The position numbers were made by a program, and so were the translations under genes. A model generated the notes under the pieces. That model was not told the origin of the DNA. It did no database searches and saw nothing but the letters and a program-made list of their open reading frames with translations. A stretch of 64,000 nt of DNA from Naematelia aurantialba (taxonomy: Eukaryota; Basidiomycota; Tremellomycetes; Tremellales; Naemateliaceae): the NCBI GenBank assembly GCA_021527695.1, contig JAKFAO010000006.1, positions 992,001-1,056,000 on the forward strand, given 5' to 3'. This document shows positions 33,875-45,717 of the stretch, in pieces; the stretch's first letter is position 1; the number at the start of each line of letters is the position of its first letter.

Positions 33875-34357
33875 GCCAGCGTCAGATTTTTGATGCATCA
33901 TTTGCGCTGTCACTCGCTTGGTAACCACAAGGCTACCACGAGAGGCCAAGCTGCAAACAGCCCACCTGCAGGATGATTCCACATCGCCAGAGATCCTAGT
34001 CTTGACTCACCATGCTGACCTTATCCTCCACATCCGCCACTGACGCCTCCACTTTTTTGTCTCTCCGGCGACGGAAGGTGTGATCCGCTCGTCCTTTTAT
34101 TAAGGATCACTGGATCAGAGTGTTCACTCGAGACCGTCGGTCTTGGACAACCCGCGGCTTCACCAGAGAGAGGGGGGGGGGGTATAAGAACGGCGTGATT
34201 TACTCGGCATGCCCTCTTCTTTCATCTACCGGTAGTAGCACAACTGTGAATTCTTGTGCCATCCCCATAGCCAAAGACAGTAAACTATCTCTGGTGTGTC
34301 CTTGCCATCTGCATTAAGCGCAGTGGCTGATCGCGGTACTGGGTAGGGTTGACGAAA
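33875..34357. promoter_or_regulatory. Upstream region of the aldo/keto reductase gene
   Basis: 483 bp downstream of tRNase Z. It includes a G-run (about 34173-34181) preceding 'tataag', and 'ttattaagg' near 34097, either of which could be a core promoter element. No gene was found. Confidence 0.4.
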
Positions 34358-36819
34358 ATGGCACCTCGGGTACTTGAGAAGAGCTCGACGGCCTTCAAGC
34401 CGACAGGACACGATGATCGCAAATGTGGGTTTGTGGGTCCTCTGCCGTCTGTTTTACGAGGGACACTGCGGCTCTGTCTTCTCTGGACTGTATCCCGTTC
34501 TCGACGCTGTATTATCGGGCAACTTGGCGAACTGTGCCGCGTCCCTCCTGTGACTGTATGGCGAGCGCACTGACGGGCCATAGCGCCGGCTGACTTGTTC
34601 CCGCCCGCGCCGCAACCGGACACTGAGCTCAGGCGATACCGCATCCTCGGGCCTCGCGCTGGCGGTAAGTCGCGCCTCTGCCTCCACCGTCTCATCGTCT
34701 CCATCACCTCCACTACCTCATGATCCCTACTACCTCATTAGCTCCACTACCTCCACCATCCCCACCACCTCATTATCTCCACTACCGTTCTCACCATCAC
34801 CATCAAGTCCACTCCCGCCACCCCTCACCCTCCTCTCATGGCAGCCTACTTTCAAGCGCTGAAACTCGCCGTTCTTAGTGCGCGTCTCCCCGCTGTGTCT
34901 CGGGGCCATGTCCTTGGGCAACCAATGGACAGGATACATGGGCAACTCGCTCGTGGGTGACGAAGCCTTTGAGTACCTCGATGCGTTCTACGAGGCAGGT
35001 GGGAACTTTATCGATACCTCCAACAATTACCAGGGTGAGTCTCGGTGCATGGTCGGATCAGTGAACCGTACTCCATTGCGTTGGATCACGTCGTGGCGGA
35101 CTTGATGTATCGGTCCGCGAGTCAAGGAGCTTGCGAGGGCCCCTGGTAGCGGTTGCGAAGGAGCCATGTAGCGTCGCAGGAGCCATGTAGCGACGGCGAG
35201 CTGACAACACCAGACGAGCAGAGCGAAATGATCATTGGCGAATGGATGGAGAAGCGCGATATCCGAGACCAGATCGTCCTCGCTACGTGAGTGCCCTTGG
35301 TGTGATTGGGAAGGGGGCGAAATGCTGATATCATGCGCGGGCAGCAAGTACACGACTTTCCCTCTTGACAGGAGCGGCAACAGGTTTGGAGGTATCGGCA
35401 TCAACTACGCCGGAAACAGCGCAAAATCCCTCAAATTATCGGTGAGTCGTCGATCTTGTGCTCCCACCTGCCCGCTCACTCTCCTTGTCACTTATTTCCC
35501 CCTCCACCACCCCATATCTCCTGACATCTCCTTATTCTGTCTCGCCTGCCCGACTTTGCTGGGCTGCAAGTTGTCATTACTCGCCACTTCATGTTATCCT
35601 CACGCGCTCCTTTCCGCGTCGTTTCATCCTGACGCCCTGGAAACCATGCTAACAACTATCATTCTCCCAGGTCGAAGCGTCTCTCAAGAAGCTCAGGACC
35701 GACTACATCGACCTCCTCTACATCCACTGGTGGGACTACGCCTCCTCGTTCCAGGAGGTCTTGGAGGCGCTGAACGCCCTTGTCAAGGCGGGCAAGGTGC
35801 TTTACCTCGGCGTGTCTGACACTCCTGGTAAGCCCTTCCCTCCCGCCAATCAATGGCCATCCGTCCGCGCTTGCTACCAGCACTGACAAGACCAGCCTGG
35901 ATTGTAGCGCAGGCGAACCAGTGGGCCAACGACCATGGCCTCACGCCGTTCTCGGTCTAGTAAGTTGAGCTGCCCGTTGAGCGAGACTGTGGCTGAGCCT
36001 TGCAGCCAAGGCGCATGGAGTCTGAACGAGAGGGACATTGAGCGGGACATCATCCCGATGTGTCGTTCTAACGGCCTCGGCCTCGGTGCGTGATCGCTTT
36101 CGAACCGGGTTGCGGTCCCCTCTTCTCAGTCCACATCACCCACCGCCTTCTCAGTCCATATCACCTACTCCGCCTGGGTATGTCAGCGACGCTGACACGT
36201 CGTTCTGTGCAGCCGCGTATGGCGTCCTGGGCCGCGGCCTATTCAAGACGCCCGAGGAACTCGAGAAGCGCGCGGCCACGCTCCGCGGGAGCGCCAAGCC
36301 CACGGAGAAACAGCTGAAAATCGCCCAGGTGTTGATGGAGATCGCAGCGGAGGTCGGGGACGGCGCGACCCTGACTGGAGGTGCGGGCTCAGCGTTTCGG
36401 CCACATAGACATAGTGCGTGTGATCGCTGATCACGTTCTGCTAGTCGCTCTCGCCTGGGCTCGACAGACGATGGCGTACTGCGTCCCGATTGTTGGCGGA
36501 GTGAACCTCGAGCAGCTCAAGCAGAACATCGCGGTACGTGATGACGCCACTGGCAATGCTGGGTATGGGGCTGATCGGCTGCATGTATGTAGGCTCTGAA
36601 AATCAGTTTGACGCAGGAACAAATGCAGAGACTGTCTGCCGCGGCGCCGTTGGATTTCGGGTTCCCGTACAATGTGTTCGGCATCGACCCGCACTACCAG
36701 CCAGGCGGCGAAACGTCCTGCGCCCTCTTGAAAACGGTGAGTGGCGTCGCGCGGGTTAGCAGGACAGAGCTGAGCATGACATGCAGCCCGGGCACATCAA
36801 ATTCGTCACTGGCCCGTGA
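34358..36819 (+). CDS. Aldo/keto reductase, aryl-alcohol dehydrogenase (AAD) type
   Basis: Twelve exons (34358-34424, 34584-34664, 34879-35034, 35214-35286, 35345-35441, 35671-35827, 35896-35959, 36006-36085, 36213-36380, 36445-36533, 36593-36736, 36787-36819) join in phase to 402 aa. Motifs follow the AAD branch of the AKR superfamily: YRILGPRAGVRVSPLCLGAM, AFYEAGGNFIDTSNNYQDEQSE, VLATKYTTFP, LRTDYIDLLYIHWWDYASS, KVLYLGVSDTPAWIVAQAN, and VPIVGGVNLEQLKQNI. The Asp, Tyr, Lys and His catalytic tetrad positions (DTSNNY, KYTT, IHWWD) are present. It should reduce aromatic aldehydes with NADPH; the substrate is not known. The C-terminal FGFPYNVFGIDP is also typical. Intron 2 (214 nt) contains tandem 'ctccactacctc' repeats. 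Confidence 0.93.
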
Positions 36820-37684
36820 GTGGTCATGGTAGCGGACGCGGAAAGCGGGACGTCTGCTGGCCTGCAGGATAGTGTGCTTGTAAATATGGCAGAAGCGAAT
36901 GCATGGAGTTGATGTTACTTCGATTCTACGTCCCGTTGGACCAGTATGACGAGCCAGTGGCTGCAAGCTGGCTTTGTCTGTCATGGCCCTCGACTGCCGA
37001 ATGCTGGCCACCCAACTGTCGACACCAACTTTGTGCCGTCAAGGATTGGCTGACGGCAACTCTCAACCCGAGTGTACGTGTCGTCAAATGGAGTGCCTCG
37101 TACACCTCGTACACTGGTACACTACACTGGTACACTCGTACAACACTCGTAAACTCGTAGGAGCGAACTCGTACACACATCAAGCAGCGACTGCATCGTT
37201 CCCAAAAGCCCCGAGTAGATACTTGGACGCCCGCTTGCCGCTTACCATCGCCCTGGTCGCCCTGGTCGCCCTCGTCGCCCTGGTCAACCTCGTCGCCCTC
37301 GTCGCCCTCGTCGTCTTCGTCGCCCGCACATCTTCGTCTCCACCTCCGTCTCGATGTCCCCCTCCCCCTCCGTCTCCGTCTCCGGTGCGGTACGGTGCCG
37401 CGCCGACGTCCCCCATACCGGCCGTCACAGGGCTCTGCCGCTCGAGACCCAGTCGTACCCGTTCAGCATGCTGTGTTCGTCCTCCCTCTCCAAGTCACGC
37501 AGACACCTCATATGCCACCTGTTCGTCAGCTCTACGCGCTCACAGCACTCCCCAGCCCAAGCTCTGCAAACACCAGCAAACCACCAACCTCTGCGACACC
37601 GCCAGCCTTCCAACTCTATAACAGCAAACCACTGCTCTGCGAACCAACCTCGCACACCAGACTCGCACACCCGACGCCCCAAAC
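36820..37684. other. Convergent intergenic region with repeats
   Basis: 865 bp without a supportable gene. It has 'gtacactggtacact' repeats (37100-37160) and a 'ctggtcgcc/ctcgtcgcc' nonamer array (37250-37325) that produces open frames on both strands. Confidence 0.45.
37250..37325. repeat. 'ctcgtcgcc' nonamer array
   Basis: About eight copies of ctggtcgcc or ctcgtcgcc in a row with one 'ctggtcaac' variant. The plus-strand translation would be a Leu-Val-Ala repeat. Confidence 0.85.
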
Positions 37685-40582
37685 TCACTGGTCCGCTCTG
37701 AGCCGGAGACTCTGGTAGACAGGCGCGCCGGGGACCCGGCGTTTCAGCTGCACCTCGGCGTCCGCTGCGCCCGGCGCGACCGTCGCTGTGACCTGGCTGA
37801 TCATGGCCGACAAGCCCTTCTTGACGCCCGGCTCGCCCGGCGCCGTCGACGGCCGTTTCTTGCCGGATGGCGTGACGTTGGCGTTCAGGTGCGCCTCGGG
37901 TGTCGGTGTGGGAGCGAGCACTTCTTGGCTGCCGCCAAAGTGTAAGCCTAGGCCTTGGGCTTGGCCTTTTTCCGCCTGCCCCAGGTCCTCGGACGCCCAC
38001 GTCCCGCCCGACGCTATCCGGCGATGCGCCATCGTGCTGAGTTTTGGACGCCTCTGGACGCCCACGTCCCCTTACCCTCACCACCACCCCTACCCTCACC
38101 ACCACCCCTACTTTCTCCACCACCCCCGCCACCCCGCTTCTCCTGCTCGACCTCGACGGCCAGGTCATGCGTGACCAGCGGGTACAGGCGTGCCAGTTCG
38201 GCACTCATCGACCGGCACATCTCTGCCCAGCCCTTGCCGCGCATGAGGCAGGTCTGCGATTTCGAAAACAGGCTCCAGGGGGTATAGACGAACGGCGGCG
38301 GGGGCTTGTCGCCGTCGGCGCGGCCCGTGTTCAAGAACGGCGCCTGGACGCCCGACGCTCTCGACTGGACCGGCGTGAGACGCGCTTCCGGCGCCGGGAG
38401 GATACACTGCAGGACGACCATCTGCGCGGGGGGCTCGTCGTCGTGGTTGCTGGACGGGAGCTCGAGGATCTCGGACGAGAGCCGGGCGAGCTGCAGCAGC
38501 TGCGGCCACGGCTTGAGCGCCGTGATGAGCGAGTGGATCGCCACGCCGAGGGCCGCCTGGAACTCGTACAGCTGCTCGTCGTCCTGAGACTGGATCGAGC
38601 CCGAGCCCGTGTCCGACGTCTCGGCGCGATGCACCGCCTCGCTCGCGGTCGCCTGGAACTCCCCCATGGTCATGTTGCCGCACTCGCGGATCCACGCCCG
38701 TATCGACAACGAGAGGGGGAAGTGCATCTCCGGCAGCCGGTACGCCGGGATCTGGTGCCGGGCGAAATTGTACACCATGACGTCGAGGCTCGACGGCGCC
38801 GGCCGCACGCCAAACAGGGCGAGGTACGTCCCCTGCGTCTGGACGACCGGCCGGTCGCCCCGCTTGGCGTACGTCTTGCACGCCGACAAGAAGATGTCCA
38901 TCTCGCCGCGGCCCGTGCCCATGTGGTCCGCCAGTGTGCGCGCGAAGAACCGCGTGTCGGTCAGCCGGTACCCCTTCTCGAGCCACCACTCGACCGTGTC
39001 AAAGTTGGCCGGCGTGTCTTGCGGCTTGTCCGGGTAGTCCACGCAGGACGGCCGCGCGCCGCCAACCTCCCGGCACAGGAACAGCAGCACCCCTTCGGAC
39101 GGCTCGATCCGGAGCGTGATGCCGTGCACAGACTCGTTGTCCGCGGGGACCACGCTCCGTGTGCCCGTGGTCATGACGCGATCAAACAGCACCCCGAGGT
39201 CGCCTACCGACAGACCCAGCTGCTGCGCGAGCCCGACGGACGCCTCGATGAACCGCCCGCGAAAGTTGTCGTCCGTCTCCTCTCGTGCTCGCAGGCGCAT
39301 GTCCTTGACGATCCTCGGCACGAGCGGCTGCACAAGCTGCCAGTTAAACGTCAACTGGTACAGCCAGTGGAAGGTCCGTTGCCGCGGATCAATCTCCGAC
39401 AGCACGCGCTGCCGTCAGCGCGTCCGCAACCGGCACCCACCCCGAGATCCGCGTCCGTCTCGATGATCTGCATCGGGATGGTCCCGTCGTGCTTGACCAG
39501 GATTTTGCCAAAGTCGTCAAAAATAGCCTCGGCAACGACAATGTGCCGCGCCTTTTCGCGCATATTGCGGCGCGTCAGGATATCCACCACGGCCAGCCCG
39601 ATCGAGATGATGATGATGACCGCACACATGACAGATATGGCTGCCGTCAGCTCGCGCCCCTCTAGGACCCACAGATTGTCAGCCTCGTGCTCTGCCCGCC
39701 GCCATTGGCCAGCACGTCAGGGGAGACCGTCTTGGTCATGTACGACGTGCCACCGAGCCCAAGGTAGTGCATTCTGCCCTCAGCGCCTCCTACGCCACGA
39801 CTCACCCGCACACTGCTGCAGCCAGGAAGAGACTGCACAACGACCGCTTCCAGAATGAGTTTTGCCATTGCGCGCGAAACTTGAAAAACGCAAACAGGGC
39901 GAGCGTTGCCGCCACACAGGCGAGAATGAGCGCAAAAATGACCGTCACGGCCTGCGTCAGCCGTGTCCTGGCAGCATCCTCACTGTGTAGGACACGCGCA
40001 GATATGGGAGCTGAAACGACGCCGAATAGTGCATGAGACCGACTGTCGTGAGCGCTGCACCAGCCCTTCACTCACTGGTCAGGCCGAGAAACGGGCCAGC
40101 GGCAATCACACGCCAGATCTGAAAGACCGCCCCAGCACCGATGAGCCAGAAAGCCAGGAAAGTGGCAATGAGCGGCACGAAGAGCGACAGCGCCGTCATG
40201 CCTCGGGAGAACTGTCGGTCAGCCCGAGAAACTGCCCACAACCTACCTGGAGGTACCACGTCACGCTCGGACTGGCGTCGAGTCGAATACTGATCATGCT
40301 GACAAAGTGCATGCCCCAGACGGCCACGGCCGCAAAGCACAGTGCGGCGAGCGCGAGCAGGGCATTGTTGTGCCACCCGCGGGACGAGGAGCGGCGGCCG
40401 AGCAGCAGCAGGGTCGCATACGACCCCAGGATGGACACCACAATCGACGCGACCAGGACACCCGGCTGCGGATCCAGAGGAATTGGACGCGTATGATAGT
40501 AGGCCACAAGCTGGGCGGGGTCTACCGTCAGCAGTGCCAGAGCGGCCGACCCACCTGTCCAAATTTCGCGCGGAGGTAGCAT
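37685..40582 (-). CDS. MHYT-domain integral membrane signalling protein
   Basis: Exons 40582-40247, 40211-40076, 40042-39984, 39951-39806, 39773-39673, 39640-39441 and a long exon from 39408 join in phase. The first ~260 residues are a seven-helix MHYT region: VLVASIVVSILGSYATLLLL, VAVWGMHFVSM, LFVPLIATFLAFWLI, GLMHYSASF, FALILACVAATLALF, GMHYLGLGG and MCAVIIIISIGLAVVDIL. The repeated MH(Y/F) motifs are the proposed metal ligands of this sensor domain. A soluble ~450-aa region follows (RTFHWLYQLTFNWQLV, KGYRLTDTRFFARTLAD, LSLSIRAWIRECGNMTMGEF). The long frame stops at 38014, but a better C-terminal sequence (KKGLSAMISQVTATVAPG ... SLRLRADQ) ends at 37685 after an unresolved splice in a GGTGGTGAGGGT repeat. 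Function in fungi is largely unknown. Confidence 0.82.
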
Positions 40583-40852
40583 GTCGGGTCAGTGGGCAAC
40601 ATGGCTAACGCAGGAACCATGGTCATATAGCCATTCGAGGCCCGGTCAACACTCCCATGTCGCACCCGTCAACACTCCCATGTCACACGGGGAGATTTCA
40701 TTATCAGCCAGAATCGGTTGATTCGTTTGATCGAGGGCGGGCAGGTCTCGGCTCTGGCGCAATCTCGGGTCTGAGTATGGCCAGACGCTCCCGAAACGAA
40801 ACGTCTGATACTCGTGTACTCGTATCCTCGTACCCTCGCGCACTCGTACATC

Positions 40853-41995
40853 TCAATCGCCATCGGCTATCCACCGCTCGTGCCGGTTGACGAGCTCATG
40901 TACGATCAACTCTTCAATCTCCACCTCGCCGTCCGCTCCATTACCTGTCCGCGGGGAGAGATCGGCCAATCTCAACCACGTCTCCTTGACACCGGAGCCG
41001 TCGTCCATCCGTTCCACAAACACCACCTCGTACTTTCTCCGATGCAGATCATTGCCAATAACCAGCTGGTGACCGTACCGTGAGAGGGCTGCCCGCGCCT
41101 TGGGTATAAGCAGCCGATCTTCTGTCTCCAGCTACACATTCAGCGGGGCAACGCTGGGCCTGCTCACCTTGAAGCTGACAATGTATCCTTCCGGTGTCCA
41201 CTCTTGAACCAGCGGCCGCAGCACCTTTGGTACCTGATCCATCTCTAGTGAAAGTGTGCCATGGCCCGACTGGATTTTGTGCTCGGCCTGATGTCAGCGC
41301 TGGAAAGAAACAGGACCCACCATCTTGTCTTCTGGCAGGAAGAAGTCAGAGACCGCCGCAGCGAGGTAGAACATGCCGAGCCGCCCGAGCGGAGCCATGA
41401 CGCCCGTCACGCCTTTCAAGAGCCACAAATAGTCGTTGACCGTTTGGAAGTCGACGCTCAGTAGCGTCCCCTTCTTTTGCGCGGCGTGGTATGCTCTGAG
41501 CACGGGTAGCAGCTTGGTTGTATGTTCCGGTGAGACGGTTATGGCCCCGTCAGATTCTGTGAGGAGGTCGAGGAAGGGATTGAGAGAATGTGAATAGTGT
41601 CGCGAGAACGGCCGGAGCGAGTGCTGGCGGTGCAGAAAGATGACAGCATAGCCCGCAGACAGAAAGTATTCCGCCGAAGTCGCACCGCGAGTCCCTTTCA
41701 TTAGCTTGATTTCACTTGTCACCCACCTGCAGAAAAGTTGTCGAGAAACCGTACTCTATTCATCAGACTGCTCCCACGTATCGACTCACGTATTGGCTTC
41801 CAGAGGCACCGTGGTCCCACCGCTCTTATCGTCAACTATGGCTCACGACTCGGGACTCACCGTCACGAGGACGACCTTCTGCCCCGCGCCGCGCCAGCGC
41901 TCAACAAAAGCGCGCATGATCTCCGTCTTCTCGTCGAGTCCATCTGGTGGCTTTTGTGTGTGAAAGTACGATTCAGTGGAGAACGGGGCCGACAT
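40853..41995 (-). CDS. CAB2: Phosphopantothenate-cysteine ligase
   Basis: Six exons (41995-41861, 41824-41790, 41755-41727, 41694-41321, 41287-41168, 41131-40853) join in phase to 323 aa. Eukaryotic PPCS motifs are continuous: [108 protein letters not shown] and [20 protein letters not shown]. It joins phosphopantothenate and cysteine, the second step of CoA synthesis. Intron 3 is 32 nt and lies inside the conserved FSAG-TRGA motif, so the splice is well supported. It is divergent to the ZIP transporter gene. Confidence 0.95.
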
Positions 41996-42352
41996 GGTGT
42001 GCCATGGCAGTCAAAAGACGACAGCAAGAGACAGACAGACGGGCAACAGGCATTTGACCGGAAGCAAATTCGAGGCACACAACGTGGTGATGATGACGAT
42101 CTTGTCACAAGCAGCCAAAAGTTGTCTGGCGACCTCGTCTTGCATACATCTCTCTACCTCTCTCTCTCTGTCTCTTGTTTCTTCATAGACAGCGTCAGCA
42201 GTTGTTCCCTGCTCATCGCCCAGAACGCTTCCTTCGCTGGCGAGTGACCCCTCGCCGACACCCCCGGCGACCGTCCGGGTCCTCTGTCCGTGCGGGCGAC
42301 CAACCACGTCTGCGGAATTTCAACATCTCTCCTCTTTGGTTCTTCATTCGAC
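41996..42352. promoter_or_regulatory. Divergent CAB2 / ZIP transporter promoter region
   Basis: 357 bp between start codons. It contains a 'ctctctctctgtctctt' pyrimidine tract (about 42150-42178). No specific site could be assigned. Confidence 0.4.
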
Positions 42353-43598
42353 ATGGGCCTCGTCCTGCTGCTCGCACAGTGCGTCTGCATGTTCCTCGCG
42401 AGCTTGCTGTGTGGCAGCCTGCCCCTCATGTTCAAGTCTGCCATGTCAGGTGAGTGCGGTCGGATGATCTGGCTGACGTCAGGCGTCCGCCTCAAGGCGA
42501 TCTCTGTCTTGGGAATGGGACTGCTGGTCGGCGCAGCGCTCACTATCATCATACCCGAGTACGTCGGCTTCTGTCATGCATGCAAGGCGGCTGACGAGAT
42601 CTAGGGGCGTGTCGACTCTGTACGCAGCCCTACCGGAAGATAACGGCGGCCACGAGGAAAGCACCGTCCACGCCATGGGCCTCTCGCTTCTCAGCGGGTT
42701 TGCCCTGATGCTCATGTAAGCAGATCCAACCGGCGCTGTCTGACAACCAGGATCGAGTCCCTTACACCCCATCAGCCGCACTCTGCACCCTCGACCCCGT
42801 CCTCGACCCCGCCCACCAGCCATACCCCACTGACGGCTGCAGCAGCCGATCGGAGATCGTTCGACGCTCCACGGCCGTCGCCCCATCATATCGACTCTTC
42901 CACGCCCATCATCCCTAAACGCATGCATATCCGCGACGGCGAGGACCAGGGACACAAGAACCCCCATCCCCAAGGCGGGGTGCAGGGTCTCAACGCCACG
43001 CTGGGTCTAGTCATACACGGCGCAGCCGATGGCATCGCACTGGGCGCCAGCAGTCTCTCTGACAATGGCAGTCTCGGTCTCGTCGTCTTTCTTGCAGTTC
43101 TGGTCCACAAGGGTGAGTCGACAACACCGTCTGCGTCTCTACTGACATTTCAGGCCCCACGGCGCTAGGCCTGACCACGACACTGTTGAGCCTGTCGCTC
43201 TCACCACCCCAGATTCGCCGCCGCCTACTCATCTTCTCGTTCGCAGCACCACTCGGGGCGATAATCACCTTTCTTCTGGTGCGCGCATTTGGCGTAAACT
43301 CCAGCGGTAGGGCCGATGGTCTCGGGTGGTGGACAGGCATTGCACTGCTGTTTTCGGTGAGTGACATCCCTTGTGTTATGCTGACGACCAGGGCGGCTCC
43401 TTTTTGTACGTTGCTACAGTCATCCAGCCACTGTCGGCCCCGTCACCCCATTCCCATATGCACACGCATCACACCAGTGCCGACCTGGGCCCGGAGAATG
43501 ATCCACCGCTGGGCAAGTACCTGCGCACAGCGCTGTTGGTAGGCGGCATGGTGGCGCCGATGGTACTCGGGGCTCTTGTAGGGGATCATCATCATTAG
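42353..43598 (+). CDS. ATX2: ZIP-family metal transporter (Atx2/SLC39A9-like)
   Basis: Six exons (42353-42449, 42483-42558, 42605-42715, 42751-43112, 43154-43356, 43392-43598) join in phase to 351 aa. Membrane segments: LLLAQCVCMFLASLLCGSLP, GMGLLVGAALTIIIPEG, SLLSGFALMLMIES, GLVVFLAVLVHKG, IFSFAAPLGAIITFLLV, and ALLVGGMVAPMVLGAL. The metal-site helices read GLVIHGAADGIALGAS and LVHKGPTALG, as in ZIP9/Atx2 proteins of the Golgi that move zinc or manganese into the cytosol. A His/Ser/Pro-rich loop after helix III (HQPHSAPSTP, SPHHID) and the C-terminal DHHH are further metal-binding features. Substrate and location are inferred from the family. Confidence 0.93.
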
Positions 43599-43747
43599 AT
43601 GCTGCTGCGTATGCAAAAACCTGGGTTGTAGTAAATTTGATTCCGTGCGGCGAACGCAACGTCGAGGCAGTGTGACGATTGGGATCCTACGTTTGTTGTT
43701 TTTATCCTTGTTGTCGTGTCCATCCTCTGCAGAACCAGGACAGAGCC

Positions 43748-45644
43748 ATGGCAGCGTCTCTATCACATCTGTAAGCCAACTCCAGAGGTGTGCAAGAGAC
43801 GATGCTGACGTGTCAGGGGGCGAGGAGGTATGCAGTTGTTCCCAGCCCGCACTGACGTCCAGCGCTCCGAGTCGCCAAGAACTACACCAAAGGCTACACC
43901 GAGACGCAGGTGGGCTGGCGCGCCATGGTCCCGCTGACAGACAGACCAAAGTCCGCGATGCGACGTCCAACGATCCATGGGGGCCGTCCGGCACGCAGAT
44001 GAACCATATCGCCCAACTGACCTACAACCAGTGCGTCGCCTCGTCGGTCTGTCCTGATGTTTCCCAGGAGCGATTTCGTCGAAATCATGGAGATGATGGA
44101 CAAGCGTCTGAATGACAAGGGCAAGAACTGGCGCCATGTGTTCAAAGTGAGTCGACACACCCACTCCGTGTCGGTGCTGACGACAAGGCGCTCACCGTGC
44201 TGGACTACTGCCTGCACGCGGGCTCGGAAAACGTCGTCATCTACTTCAAAGACAACATCTACGTGGTCAAGTACGTGCCGCGCTACGTGCTGTGTGGGAC
44301 ATGCATCGCTGACGGGCGAGCAGGACGCTGAAGGAGTTTGTCTATGTGGATGAGGCTGGTAAGGATGTAGGCGCGAATGTGCGGCAAAAGGCCAAGGATA
44401 TTACGAATCTGTTGCAAGACGAGGAGCGCTTACGGGCCGAGCGGCGCTCGCGCGGGGCGATGCGGGATCGGATGCTGGGGACCATCGAGGCGAGTGGGCT
44501 CAAGGGCGAGGGCGACTACGGCGAGCCTCCGAGCTCGTCGGAGCGGCGCCAGGAGTCTCCGAGGTGCGTAGCGTCGCGTAGCGAGCGTGTCTGCCGCCGA
44601 GCTGACAGCGCGGCAGGCGGCCGCCCCACCGCGCGCGCGACGAGGACGAGGACCTGCAGCGGGCGATCGCCGCGAGCATGTCGTCGTCGGAAGACGAGGC
44701 GCGGCGCCGCAGCCGGCTGCACCAGGAGGAGGACGAGCTGGCGCGCGCGCTGCGGCTGTCGCAGGAGGAAGACGAGCGCCGGAAGCGCGAGCAGGAGGCC
44801 GCGACGAGCACCGCGCTCTTCGACGAGAACCTCAACCTCGCCTCCAACAACCAGTACGCGCAGCAGCCGATGCAGACCGGCTACCCGCTCGTCGACGTCG
44901 GCTACGGCCAGATGCAGCCCCAGTACACGTCGTACAACGTAAGCCCGTGCTCCGTCCACGCGCTGACGCGGCAGCCGTTCCAGGCGCAGATGCTCCAGCA
45001 GCAGCAGCAGGAAGAGTACATGCGCCAACAGATGATGCTGCAAGAGCAGCAGCGCCAGCAAGAGGAGTACCAGCGCCAGCAGGAAGAGTACATGCGCCAG
45101 CAGTTTTTGCAGCAGCAGCAGCAGCACCAACAACAATCGCTCCTCTCCCAGCAGACAGGCTACGGCTCCAACAACCCCTTCGCGCCTGCCGGCCAGATGC
45201 AGCAGCCGCCCCAGCAGCTCCAGCCACAGCAAACCTCCTTCCTTCCCGTTCCCGTCGTGTCGTCGCCCCAGCCCCAGCAGCAGCCCAGACCGGTCGAGCC
45301 ACAACCGACCGCGCGTCCCGCGTTCCAGCCCCCGCCGCCAAAGGACGACGGACAGCACTCTCAGCTCGCGTCGCTCCTCGCCAGGGGACGAGAGGACGGC
45401 ATGGACACGTTTGGCAATGTCGGAAACCTGCGTGAGTCCTGTCCCTGTGCCTCCTTCCGCGACCGGCCAGGTGGCGCTCAACTAGCTGATCTGATCCGAT
45501 CGCGCAGGTATCCCCGTCGGCGCCAACTTTTCACAATCTAATCGGCTGGCCATCCAGCAGACCGGCGCACAGGGACTGGGGGGGAACAACCCGTTCGGGC
45601 AGGCGCAACAAAAGCAGAGCGACCAGCCGTTCTTTTCCGTCTAG
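43748..45644 (+). CDS. ENT1: Epsin (ENTH-domain endocytic adaptor)
   Basis: Ten exons (43748-43770, 43817-43827, 43863-43909, 43945-44030, 44068-44146, 44188-44270, 44324-44563, 44617-44938, 44975-45431, 45508-45644) join in phase to 494 aa. The ENTH domain is complete: LRVAKNYTKGYTETQTKVRD, ATSNDPWGPSGTQMN, FVEIMEMMDKRLNDKGKNWR, ALTVLDYCLHAGSENVV and NVRQKAKDITNLLQDEERLR. Two ubiquitin-interacting motifs follow (LQRAIAASMSSSEDE, ELARALRLSQEEDE), then a Gln-rich region and two NNPF motifs that bind EH-domain proteins. Epsins bind PIP2 and link ubiquitinated cargo to clathrin. Exon 2 is an 11-nt microexon. The stop codon lies inside the first unit of a 21-nt tandem repeat. Confidence 0.95.
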
Positions 45645-45717
45645 GCGCGGCGACTGTTCGTCTAGGCGGGGCGACTTGTCGTCTAGCCGAGGCGACTTTT
45701 CGTCTAGCCGTGGCCGC
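45640..45717. repeat. 21-nt tandem repeat across the epsin stop codon
   Basis: About 3.7 units of gtctaggcgcggcgactgttc with small changes. The TAG of the first unit is the epsin stop; the rest is 3' UTR. It lies in the convergent space with the Ubc6-type gene. Confidence 0.85.

Noticed and set aside
38044..39858. 604-codon open frame on the plus strand
   Set aside because: It is antisense to the MHYT protein's soluble domain; high GC keeps the frame open. The translation is Arg-rich and featureless.
40539..40582. Possible 44-nt intron at the start of the MHYT gene (GTGGGT...CCCAG)
   Set aside because: Removing it shifts the frame out of the membrane region, while leaving it in gives a continuous reading, so it was kept as coding.
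44516..45481. 321-codon minus-strand Leu-rich frame
   Set aside because: It is opposite the Gln-rich epsin tail; CAG repeats read as Leu-rich on the other strand.
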